Part shown: positions 1 to 6,981 of the stretch, piece by piece | Layout of the letters: every line of letters starts with the position of its first letter | How positions within the stretch are numbered: position 1 is the first letter of the stretch | Assembly (NCBI RefSeq): GCF_000264945.2 | Contig: NZ_CP013070.1 | Location: 2,232,001-2,296,000 of the forward strand | DNA from: Sphingobium indicum B90A | GTDB lineage: Bacteria > Pseudomonadota > Alphaproteobacteria > Sphingomonadales > Sphingomonadaceae | Length of the DNA stretch: 64,000 bases | Direction: 5' to 3' | Program-made: the position numbers and the translations under genes | Notes under the pieces: model-generated | Databases searched by the model: none | Seen by the model: the letters and a program-made list of their open reading frames with translations, nothing else | Told to the model about the DNA's origin: nothing

Positions 1-73
1 CAGTTTCCCAAAAACGAAGGTCGAGTGGGACGGCTGACGGCGGCAAGGCGCGCTCGATGGCAACGAGGTGCCA

Positions 74-111
74 TTTTCCCGAAATGTGTTCCCGATTGGC
101 TTTTCCCGAAA
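74..111. repeat. Short direct repeats TTTTCCCGAAA
   Basis: TTTTCCCGAAA occurs at 74-84 and again at 101-111. A degenerate copy (GTTTCCCAAAA) lies at 3-13 and a partial GTTCCCGAT at 88-96. The two perfect copies start 27 bp apart. No convincing gene is seen in 1-363. The repeats could be protein-binding sites belonging to the transfer region or remnants of sequence cut by the window edge; no function can be assigned. Confidence 0.4.
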
Positions 112-180
112 CTGCCCGGTGCAGATGGAGAAACGGGACAGCCTATGGCCGTCTGATCGACCTCCCGCTGGCGGTCGAAG

Positions 181-362
181 TTGTTGGCAGACAGCGTGAG
201 TGCGACGCCTCGTTTGCGAGCAGCGCCGGATGAGGGCGAGCACATTGGCAGCTAATTTGAGCACGGCGCCACGCGCCAGTGGCAGATAGCGTGAGCAGGA
301 AATCGCGCTGTTGGCGAGCAGACGCCGCTACGATTGCGAGCCCCTACAAATAGCCTTTGATG
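181..362. other. Candidate oriT / mob promoter region upstream of mobC
   Basis: This noncoding stretch directly precedes the mobC-relaxase pair, the usual place for the transfer origin of MOB(P)-type systems. It holds a near-perfect 16-bp direct repeat, TGGCAGACAGCGTGAG at 185-200 and TGGCAGATAGCGTGAG at 280-295, plus a shorter TTGGCAG copy at 245 and several GCGAGCA words. The repeats are seen directly. Their role as relaxosome sites is inferred from position only, and no nick site could be identified. Confidence 0.35.
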
Positions 363-363
363 C

Positions 364-900
364 ATGCCCGTCTTCACCTTCCGTCTCGACGATGACATCG
401 CCCAGCGCTTCGATGCTGCGGCGGACAGCGCCGGTGGCCGCTCGGCTTTGCTGCGGCGCCTCGTCATGACTGCAGTGGACGCGGAGGCGGGCGGGACGCC
501 GGGACCAGTCCGCCGGCGGGAGCGAACAACACGGCGGTTTGAGATCCGGCTGACCGATGCGGAAATTGCCGCGCTGGATGCCGAGGCCGATGCTTTGGGT
601 ATGAAGCGCACCGACTGGGTGACGAGGCTTGTGCGGCGCCGCCTGCATTCTGCGGCGCCGCTGCCGCTTGAAGAGCGGGCGGCAGTGGCTCAGGCGTGGC
701 GCGAGCTCAACCGGATCGGCATCAATCTCAATCAGGCAACGCGTGCGCTCAATGCTTCGGTGATGGTCGAATCCGGGCTCGATGTCGCGCGCGAGGCGGC
801 GCGGGTGGCAAGCTTTCGGACGGAAATCCGGATCGCGCTTGCCGGTCTCGGCGCCGCGCTCAAGGGCGATCTTGCCTATTGGGACAGCCTTGATGCTTGA
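364..900 (+). CDS. mobC: MobC-like relaxosome accessory protein
   Basis: The 178-residue protein looks like a plasmid mobilisation accessory factor that binds oriT and helps the relaxase open the duplex. The N-terminal half carries two ribbon-helix-helix-like stretches (about residues 1-30 and 58-90). The C-terminal half has the MobC-family signature around residues 118-135, RELNRIGINLNQATRALN, in which Asn and Gln residues are characteristic. The stop codon overlaps the relaxase start by 8 bases, so the two genes are translationally coupled. No strong Shine-Dalgarno sequence is evident before the ATG. Family assignment is by motif and by the adjacent relaxase; binding-site specificity is unknown. 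Confidence 0.8.
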   Translation: MPVFTFRLDDDIAQRFDAAADSAGGRSALLRRLVMTAVDAEAGGTPGPVRRRERTTRRFEIRLTDAEIAALDAEADALGMKRTDWVTRLVRRRLHSAAPLPLEERAAVAQAWRELNRIGINLNQATRALNASVMVESGLDVAREAARVASFRTEIRIALAGLGAALKGDLAYWDSLDA

Positions 901-1999
901 GGAGGAGGGCATCCTGCCGCTGCCCAGCCTCATGGAGGCATGGCGGCCGCCCACCGGTGGGAAACGGATACTGCGGGGGGCTTATGTGCGCGTCGGACGG
1001 GGCGGATCGGGCCGGGGAGGGCAGGCGCGCGCCGCGCCGCTGAGCCAGTCCGAGGCTCGGGCCAAGCTCGAGCGGATCGTGCGCAAGGCCCCGGAGGTCA
1101 TGGTCAAGGTCTCGGGCAAGCAATATGGCGCGCATCATCTATCCGAGCATTTCGACTATGTTGCTCGGCACGGGAAGCTCGCGGTGCGCTCGAGCGAGGG
1201 TGAGATCATTGACGATCCCAAGCGCCTGAAGGAGATTGCGCAGGACTGGACCATGCTCGACGAGGCGATGAACGAGCATGGCCGCGATCGGCCGACCTCG
1301 CTGTCGCTGGTCCTCTCCATGCCCGGCGGTTCGACCGATCCCGAGACGCTGCAGGACGCCGCCCAGGCGTTCGCCCGGATCCTGTTCGAGGACAATCACG
1401 CCTATATGCTGGCGCTCCATACAGATACCGATCATCCGCATGTCCATCTGACGGTGGCCACCGAAGGTGCGGACGGCACGCGGTTCAATCCGCGCAAGGC
1501 CGACCTCCATCATATGCGAGAGACATTCGCGCATGAGCTACGGGTGCGCGGCATCGCGGCTGAGGCGACGCCCAGACGCGCACGCGGTCACGTTCAAAAG
1601 CGTGTGCGCTCAGCAGCGCTGCATCTCGATGCTCGGATCGGTCAGGAGGGGCGCCGGCTCAATATGGATGAACTCAACGTGCTGCGCGCTCGGGCCTTTG
1701 CGCGCGCGCGCGATGAGGAACGGCGGCCGCAAGACGTGATGGCGCTGGTTCGCCAGAAGCAGATACGCGGTGCTTATGCGGAGGCGGCAGTGGCGCTTGC
1801 ACGCACCGGCGAGGCCGACGACCAGGCGCTTTCCGACGAAATTGCGGGTTTCCTGGCGGCTATGCCGCCGGCGGTCTCCCGACGTCTGGCCCTGGCCCGC
1901 GAGATGATGCAGGGGCGGCAAGCGACAGAGCCGGCGCGCGAGCTGGAGGGTGGAGCTGGTCCCGAGCGGCCAGCGCCGGAGCGTGGGCGGGAGCGTTGA
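893..1999 (+). CDS. VirD2-type relaxase / mobilization nuclease
   Basis: This 368-residue relaxase is expected to nick the transfer origin and lead the single strand into the type IV channel. The metal-binding histidine cluster is visible as H176, H181, H183 and H185 in HTDTDHPHVHLTV. The likely nucleophilic tyrosine is Y89 in HLSEHFDYVARHG. Start: an upstream in-frame ATG at 782 would lie deep inside mobC. The ATG at 893 overlaps the mobC stop (ATGCTTGA) and gives the usual N-terminus, so it was chosen. The arginine- and glutamate-rich C-terminal tail (about 330-368) is low complexity. The protein is shorter than VirD2 because no large C-terminal domain is present. Its cognate T4SS genes lie more than 20 kb away on the opposite strand. 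Confidence 0.85.
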   Translation: MLEEEGILPLPSLMEAWRPPTGGKRILRGAYVRVGRGGSGRGGQARAAPLSQSEARAKLERIVRKAPEVMVKVSGKQYGAHHLSEHFDYVARHGKLAVRSSEGEIIDDPKRLKEIAQDWTMLDEAMNEHGRDRPTSLSLVLSMPGGSTDPETLQDAAQAFARILFEDNHAYMLALHTDTDHPHVHLTVATEGADGTRFNPRKADLHHMRETFAHELRVRGIAAEATPRRARGHVQKRVRSAALHLDARIGQEGRRLNMDELNVLRARAFARARDEERRPQDVMALVRQKQIRGAYAEAAVALARTGEADDQALSDEIAGFLAAMPPAVSRRLALAREMMQGRQATEPARELEGGAGPERPAPERGRER

Positions 2000-2098
2000 T
2001 TTGCATGGGGCGGTTGATCTTGCGAAGGGATGCTCCCACTACCATGTGCTGGAATGTCTTGGAAAATCGAGAGAACTGGCGCTTTCTGTGGCCATGGC

Positions 2099-2129
2099 TT
2101 GTTAGAAAAAACCATGCTACTATCTAACA
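2099..2129 (+). promoter_or_regulatory. Probable promoter with inverted-repeat operator before the DUF6088 gene
   Basis: A perfect 7-bp inverted repeat, TGTTAGA (2100-2106) and TCTAACA (2123-2129), spaced 16 bp, overlaps a possible -35 (TTGTTA, 2099-2104) and -10 (TATCTA, 2121-2126) separated by 16 bp. An AGGAG (2133-2137) follows. The arrangement fits an autoregulatory operator, as is common for antitoxin-like regulators. The preceding stretch, 2000-2098, shows nothing else. Confidence 0.5.
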
Positions 2130-2144
2130 GACAGGAGCATGGAC

Positions 2145-2771
2145 ATGTCTGCGGTGGCTGACCGGATTATGAAGCGTGTGCGCGGCAAGGGCTGTGGCTG
2201 GGTGTTTACGCCCAAGCAGTTCGTCGACTTCGGTACGCGCGGCTCGGTCGACATGGCGCTGTCGCGTCTCGCGCATGCCGGTGACATCCGTCGGATCGGC
2301 CGCGGTCTCTACGACTATCCCCGCCAGCATGACAAGCTTGGTGCCCTGAGCCCGGATCCCGGGCAGCTGGCCCAGGCGCTCTCCGCGCAGAGCGGCGATG
2401 CGCTCGCGCCGTCGGGAGCGGCGGCGGCCAATAGCCTTGGTATCTCGACGCAGGTGCCCGCCCGGGTGAGCTACGCCACCAGCGGCCGCACCCGCACCGC
2501 CAAGGCTGGCGGCCGCAGCGTTACCTTGAAGCACAGCCGCGCGCCGGTGCTCGACGCGCCGGAGTCTGTGAATGCGATCGTCCAGGCGCTCGCGCATCTA
2601 GGGAAGGGCAATATCGACGCGGATGTGATCGGGCGCTTCGCCGCGCGCCTCGACGATGCCGGTACGCGCGCGCTGGTCGCGGCCCGCTCGGCCATGCCGG
2701 GCTGGATGGGCGACATTGTCCTCAAGATCCAGGCGTCGCGGAGAGATAGGTCATGCAGGGAGAAAGGGTAG
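2145..2771 (+). CDS. DUF6088 family protein (AbiEi antitoxin-like)
   Basis: The 208-residue protein has an N-terminal winged-helix-like region (residues about 1-60; FTPKQFVDFGTRGSVDMALS, then IRRIGRGLYDYP). It is followed by the LGALSPDP...PSGAAAANSLGLSTQ-type block that marks DUF6088, a family related to the AbiEi antitoxins of type IV toxin-antitoxin systems. Start: the ATG at 2139 is only one base from the AGGAG, whereas the ATG at 2145 has a 7-base spacing, so 2145 is preferred. The usual downstream partner of such proteins is a nucleotidyltransferase toxin. Here the neighbour is instead a convergent HEPN Abi-like gene overlapping its last 21 bases. Whether the two form a pair is inference. 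Confidence 0.7.
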   Translation: MSAVADRIMKRVRGKGCGWVFTPKQFVDFGTRGSVDMALSRLAHAGDIRRIGRGLYDYPRQHDKLGALSPDPGQLAQALSAQSGDALAPSGAAAANSLGISTQVPARVSYATSGRTRTAKAGGRSVTLKHSRAPVLDAPESVNAIVQALAHLGKGNIDADVIGRFAARLDDAGTRALVAARSAMPGWMGDIVLKIQASRRDRSCREKG

Positions 2772-3428
2772 CGCCGCTGGCGCCACCAGCAAATCTCCAG
2801 ATGCAGGGTCGGGCACAAGGATGGGTACGGCCGGATAAAGTGTCGGCCATGTCGAATACTTGGCGATCCATGTCGCGGCGCTTGGAGACAGCCAGCCCGT
2901 CAAGGTCGTGATACTCGCATAGCGCTGCGCGAGCGGAAGCGCGATGATGGGTTCATAGTGGGCGACGCGGTTGCGCAATATACGCAGGTCGCGCAAGTCC
3001 CGCGCGATCACACCGCGCTGTACGCCTTTGGCCTGAAAGATGGGTCGCAGGCTTTGCCAGAGGTGGTGTGACTTGGGGCCGAAGAGTGACGCCCAGAAGC
3101 CGAAGTTCAACTCCGCTACGATCTGCGGACGGGTCGCTGCCTTCCCGTCTTTCTGCAGCGTTTGCCGTGCTTTTGCGATTGCGCCCGTCTGATAGTTCGT
3201 CACAAGGATCGCAGGATCGTCGATCCAGGCGGCGCCATGTTGGGCCGCAAGCCGCGCGTCCGCCATGTTACGCAGCACGACCTCGAGCATGTGTAGAGGG
3301 CCATAGAGGGCTGCGGAAAGCTGCACATTATAGGTGTACAGGCGCTCTGCGAGCGTCTGATCGGCTCCGGCCCACTTCAGATAAGTGTCGAAGCGGTCAG
3401 CGGACAAGGCATGAACGAATGTTGGCAC
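2751..3428 (-). CDS. Abi-like HEPN-domain protein
   Basis: This 225-residue protein resembles the Abi_2/AbiD-AbiF abortive-infection group. Residues 30-60 contain a helix with LEVVLRN. Residues 146-160 carry a HEPN RNase-type motif with R152, N153 and H157 in LRNRVAHYEP (Arg-x4-His). In HEPN proteins this motif forms a metal-independent RNase active site, so an RNA-cleaving defence role is plausible. The gene runs toward the DUF6088 gene and overlaps its 3' end by 21 bases. Mutual regulation, or antisense effects at the overlap, is possible. No ribosome-binding site stands out upstream of the ATG at 3428. Its own antitoxin, if any, is not obvious. Confidence 0.65.
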   Translation of the reverse strand: MPTFVHALSADRFDTYLKWAGADQTLAERLYTYNVQLSAALYGPLHMLEVVLRNMADARLAAQHGAAWIDDPAILVTNYQTGAIAKARQTLQKDGKAATRPQIVAELNFGFWASLFGPKSHHLWQSLRPIFQAKGVQRGVIARDLRDLRILRNRVAHYEPIIALPLAQRYASITTLTGWLSPSAATWIAKYSTWPTLYPAVPILVPDPASGDLLVAPAALPFLPA

Positions 3429-3482
3429 GGGAACCTTTTCACTTGATTTTTAGGCACCCTTGCGCCATATGAGCTGGGTATC

Positions 3483-3515
3483 CCCCGGCGGTCCCTGCTT
3501 TGCAAACCGTCGGGG
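3483..3515. other. Hairpin in the 3429-3616 intergenic stretch
   Basis: CCCCGGCGGT (3483-3492) pairs with ACCGTCGGGG (3506-3515) in a 10-bp stem with one G-U pair. It is followed on the + strand by a T-rich stretch (3519-3525), so it resembles a rho-independent terminator reading rightwards. No clear gene ends just before it on that strand. It lies 55 bp upstream of the Abi-like start, so it may instead sit in a leader. Confidence 0.35.
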
Positions 3516-3616
3516 CACTTTATTTCTAGACATCGTCGATTCGATCTTCAATGCCGTTGCTGGAGCAGCGCAGCGTGAATGAACTCGCGCGCCGCCGGCA
3601 TGCGAGGAGATTTTGC

Positions 3617-3820
3617 GTGATCACAGCGAAATACATCCCGTGGGACCCGATTGGCGCGATGCCCGACGACCGAAAAGACGGTCGCCTCATGCTGCTCTGG
3701 GAAGGAGATCGTCCCGTAATCGGCCGGTGGGATGACGGGCGTAAGGGATGGGAAGATCCGGAAGGCATGCACCTTTTCGAGGAGATCACCTATTGGGCGG
3801 ATATCAATTCACCGGAATGA
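3617..3820 (+). CDS. Small conserved-looking hypothetical protein (67 aa)
   Basis: A GTG start at 3617 has an excellent Shine-Dalgarno (AGGAG at 3605-3609, 7-base spacing). An in-frame ATG at 3551 lacks one and would add a basic, low-complexity extension. The 67-residue product is acidic and tryptophan-rich, with patterns such as YIPWDPIG, LLWEGDRPVIGRW and FEEITYWADI. It ends in an NSPE tail reminiscent of small phage- or plasmid-borne proteins that end in WADI-x-PPE. There is no signal peptide, membrane segment or catalytic motif. It stands between the HEPN Abi-like gene and the end of the large defence operon. Function is unknown. Confidence 0.55.
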   Translation: MITAKYIPWDPIGAMPDDRKDGRLMLLWEGDRPVIGRWDDGRKGWEDPEGMHLFEEITYWADINSPE

Positions 3821-3899
3821 CCCTTGCTCGTCGGATGATAAATGATTGATATAAAACGATAAAAGGTTGATAATGTTACTTATGTTAAGCTTCGCGAAT

Positions 3900-3935
3900 T
3901 TGGCCTCGAGAAGACGCTGTCGTTCGCGAGGCCAA
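3900..3935 (-). terminator. Probable terminator of the defence operon
   Basis: TTGGCCTCG (3900-3908) and CGAGGCCAA (3927-3935) form a perfect 9-bp stem immediately after the Res stop codon at 3941 on the minus strand. There is only a short T-rich tail (AAATT on the minus strand), so termination may be partial. The neighbouring 3830-3895 stretch is strikingly AT-rich for this window but holds no gene. Confidence 0.5.
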
Positions 3936-3940
3936 TAAGT

Positions 3941-6900
3941 TCAGCTATGTTCCATGAGGTCATTTATCCTGGTGGCCTTGACGTAACGGGCCGGATTTTG
4001 GTTGATCGCCAGAGCTTTGAAATGTGCCTCTCCGCAAGCGATCTTTGCCGCTTCGTTGTCCCGCAGATCATCCGCGAACAGGCTGCCCTTAGTTTCGACG
4101 ACGAAATAAAGGCGTTCCTCGCCATCCATCTGCACGAGAACCGCCCAATCGGGATTGTAGGTTCCAAGCGGCGTCGGCACTTTGAACCAGCCGGGGAGCT
4201 TGGCGTAAACCTTCACGGCCTCGTTCTTTTCGAGCTGTTCGGCGAAAGTGCGCTCGACGCCGCCCGAGTCATAGACAACATGCTCGAACACGGATTTCTG
4301 TGTGTCCTTGAGCATGTTCTTAAGGTAGCCGGTCAGCTCCTCCTGCTCGAACAGCTCCTGCGCATAGAAGGTATCGACGCCGACGCGCTGATATTTGATG
4401 CCATCGACGAGAGCCAACCGCTTGGTGCGGTTGATAACCTCGGCGGCCAGCTCGATGAAGGCTTGCGGATTGCGCTTGAAATCCGACAGCCTGCCGCTCT
4501 CGGTCAGGATGGTGACGAGACTGCGCCGCGTGAGCTGGGTGCGATCCTGAAGATCAGTCAGCACGTCGGGCAGGACGATATCGCCCTCCTCGATGGTCAC
4601 GGGGCCGGACGTGGAGGTTTCGGTTGCGAGCACGCCGCCCTGCCCGATGGCCAGGTCGGCCTTGCGGATGGTGACGCGCGCTTTGGCAATCGGCGGCGCA
4701 CCGGCAATGGCCTTGACGCAATCGTCGATCAGCTTCGCGTTGTCGAAATGCACCCGATAGGTCGTCTTGTGCTTGATGCGCTCCCACAGCGCCTGGAATT
4801 CGGCGCTTTGCAGGACGGCCTGACGGGTTTTGACCGTGACGCGCTCGTCGGCATTCTTGATGTCGAGCTTGCCAGCGACCTTGCGCAGGACTTCTTTCAC
4901 CTGCGGCAAATGCGCGGCGTATTCAGGCGGGAGGGTCAGAGTCCCCTCCTTCAGTGCCTGCCGCAGCTTGTCCTGCACCTTGCCTCTGGCGTCGATCATC
5001 TGCTCGGCCTTGAGGAAGTCAAAGATCGACGTCGATTCCTCGAAGCCCAGCATCGTGAGCGTACCGTCGTCCTTCTGGATCGGGATCGCCGCGAACTGGT
5101 GCTGCTCGACGATACCGAAGCGAATGCCGGTGTCGGCCTCGATTTCCTTCTGGAGGTTGTCGGCGAAGGTCTCATAGCTCTCGGTCGCGACCACCGTGAG
5201 CGTGTTGATCTCGAAGCCACGCAGCCGTTCACCCTGCTGGTTGACGCACAGGCGCAGGCCGCGACCGATGGTCTGGCGGCGTTCCCGCTCCGTGCCGATT
5301 TCACGCAGAGCGCAAATCTGGAACACGTTGGGATTGTCCCAGCCCTCTTTCAGGGCGGAGTGGGAAAAGATGAACTTGAGCTTCGTCTCGAAGCCCAAGA
5401 GCTTTTCCTTGTCCTTCATGATGAGGTTATAGGCGCGCTCGGCGCTGTCGCGGTTCGCCTGATTGTTGTCGGCGGTGTCCGTCCAGCGCTTGTTCTTGTC
5501 GATGGAGAAATAGCCGTCATGCACGTCCTCGGCTTCGGACGTGAGGTCGACTTCCTTGAACAGGCTGGAAAATTCGGGAAGCTTGGCGGCGCGGCGATAT
5601 TCTTCCTCGAACATCGTCGCATATTTGCCTTTCACGGCATTTCCGTCCTCATCGTATGAGCGGTAGTGATCCACGGCGTCGATGAAGAACAGGCTCAGCA
5701 CCTTGATGCCAAGCGGTGCTAGGCGCTTTTCCTTTTCCAGGTGCTCCTGGATCGTGCGGCGGATCATCAGCCGCTTGATGGCGTCCGCATCCACGTCGCC
5801 GATGGCTTCACCGACCGAGAGGAAGGTTTCGGAGCCGTCAGTTTTCACCTCCAGCAATGAGCTGTCGCCGGAAACGCGGATTTCGCCGATGCGGCAATTC
5901 TTATAGACGGCGCGGCCAGTCTCATCCTCAAGATCGTCCCCGTCCTGCACGGTGATTTCCTTGCGACGGACTTGTGCGCCCTGCTGCGCGTCCACTTCGA
6001 TGCGGGCTGTAACAGCGCCGCCCCGGTTGTTGGCCGACAGGAAACGCAAATAGGCCTTGTTATGGCCGCCCTCGACTTCGAGCGAGGCCACTTCGATCTG
6101 CTTGACCAGCTTGCGCTCATAGGCGTCCACGGCGTCAAGCCGGTAGACCATGTGATGCTTGTCCACGTGGGTAGCGGAATAACGCAGGGTGCAGAGCGGG
6201 TTCATCATGCCGAGCGCCTGCTTGCCGCTGCCCTGCAAGCCGCCGTCAACGCTCTGCGGTTCATCGACGATGATGACGGGGCGCGTCGCACGGATCAGGT
6301 CGATGGGCGCTTCGCCGCCCGTCTTCTCGCTATCCTTGTAGAGGTTGTTCACGTCCTTCTTGTTGATCGCGCCCACGGTGACGACCATGATCTGAATGGT
6401 CGGGCTGGTGGCAAAGTTCCGCACTTGGCCGAGCTTGGCGGAATCGTAGAGGAAATAGTCGAAGGGCTGGCCGGAATAGAGGCCTTTGAAATGCTCCTCG
6501 GTGATCTGGAGCGTCTTGTAGACGCCCTCCTTGATCGCGACGGACGGCACGACGATCACGAATTTGGTGAAGCCGAAACGCTTGTTCAGCTCGAAGACCG
6601 TGCGGAGGTAAACGTAGGTCTTGCCCGTCCCCGTCTCCATTTCGACGGTGAAGTCGCCGGACGCGAGCGCCGACGACGGCGGCAGACCGTTGCGGAGCTG
6701 AATATCCTTCAGGTTAGTAACGATCTCATCGTCGAGCAGGGATAGCCGGTTGCCGATGCCCAATTCGTTTTCGACAAGGCCAAGTTCACCCTGAACGCCG
6801 GTAAATGCGCCCAGGTCTAAACCCGCCTGCCCCGTTGAATCGCGCAGCGGGCGCGGACGGCGCGTGACGGTGAATTCGGTGCGGTTGATTTCCTGCCCAC

Positions 6901-6970
6901 GGAAAAGATCACAGACGGCCTCGATTGCCGTGTGCTGATAATCGAGATCGGGCTCGAAATGCAGTTTCAT
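3941..6970 (-). CDS. res: Type III restriction enzyme, Res subunit
   Basis: This 1009-residue protein is the ATP-dependent restriction subunit that, with Mod, translocates on DNA and cuts when two sites meet. Visible features are a Walker A (TGTGKT, about 112-118), a DEAD-like box (VDEPQS, 236-241), helicase motif VI-type GRGLRL in the centre, and a C-terminal PD-(D/E)xK nuclease. The nuclease residues are D941 in NPDWAVL and E959/K961 in VVETKGS. Length matches the family (about 900-1000). It is the last gene of the minus-strand run, 11 bp after Mod. All catalytic motifs look intact, so the enzyme is probably active. Confidence 0.92.
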   Translation of the reverse strand: MKLHFEPDLDYQHTAIEAVCDLFRGQEINRTEFTVTRRPRPLRDSTGQAGLDLGAFTGVQGELGLVENELGIGNRLSLLDDEIVTNLKDIQLRNGLPPSSALASGDFTVEMETGTGKTYVYLRTVFELNKRFGFTKFVIVVPSVAIKEGVYKTLQITEEHFKGLYSGQPFDYFLYDSAKLGQVRNFATSPTIQIMVVTVGAINKKDVNNLYKDSEKTGGEAPIDLIRATRPVIIVDEPQSVDGGLQGSGKQALGMMNPLCTLRYSATHVDKHHMVYRLDAVDAYERKLVKQIEVASLEVEGGHNKAYLRFLSANNRGGAVTARIEVDAQQGAQVRRKEITVQDGDDLEDETGRAVYKNCRIGEIRVSGDSSLLEVKTDGSETFLSVGEAIGDVDADAIKRLMIRRTIQEHLEKEKRLAPLGIKVLSLFFIDAVDHYRSYDEDGNAVKGKYATMFEEEYRRAAKLPEFSSLFKEVDLTSEAEDVHDGYFSIDKNKRWTDTADNNQANRDSAERAYNLIMKDKEKLLGFETKLKFIFSHSALKEGWDNPNVFQICALREIGTERERRQTIGRGLRLCVNQQGERLRGFEINTLTVVATESYETFADNLQKEIEADTGIRFGIVEQHQFAAIPIQKDDGTLTMLGFEESTSIFDFLKAEQMIDARGKVQDKLRQALKEGTLTLPPEYAAHLPQVKEVLRKVAGKLDIKNADERVTVKTRQAVLQSAEFQALWERIKHKTTYRVHFDNAKLIDDCVKAIAGAPPIAKARVTIRKADLAIGQGGVLATETSTSGPVTIEEGDIVLPDVLTDLQDRTQLTRRSLVTILTESGRLSDFKRNPQAFIELAAEVINRTKRLALVDGIKYQRVGVDTFYAQELFEQEELTGYLKNMLKDTQKSVFEHVVYDSGGVERTFAEQLEKNEAVKVYAKLPGWFKVPTPLGTYNPDWAVLVQMDGEERLYFVVETKGSLFADDLRDNEAAKIACGEAHFKALAINQNPARYVKATRINDLMEHS

Positions 6971-6981
6971 TCCGGCCTCCC

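Noticed and set aside
909..915. ATCCTGC within the relaxase gene, resembling the RP4-type nick-site core.
   Set aside because: Seven bases occur by chance at this length, it lies inside coding sequence, and none of the flanking inverted repeats expected of an oriT are seen.
2751..2771. The 21-base overlap of DUF6088 and Abi-like genes as a possible sequencing or annotation error.
   Set aside because: Both frames are clean to their stops and have family-like C-termini, so the convergent overlap appears real.
3947..5659. Long + strand open frame opposite the Res gene.
   Set aside because: It is antisense to a gene with all catalytic motifs; such shadows are common in high-GC DNA. Similar antisense frames opposite the SNF2 helicase, virD4, virB4, virB10, both TonB receptors, the monooxygenase and the RND pump were rejected for the same reason.
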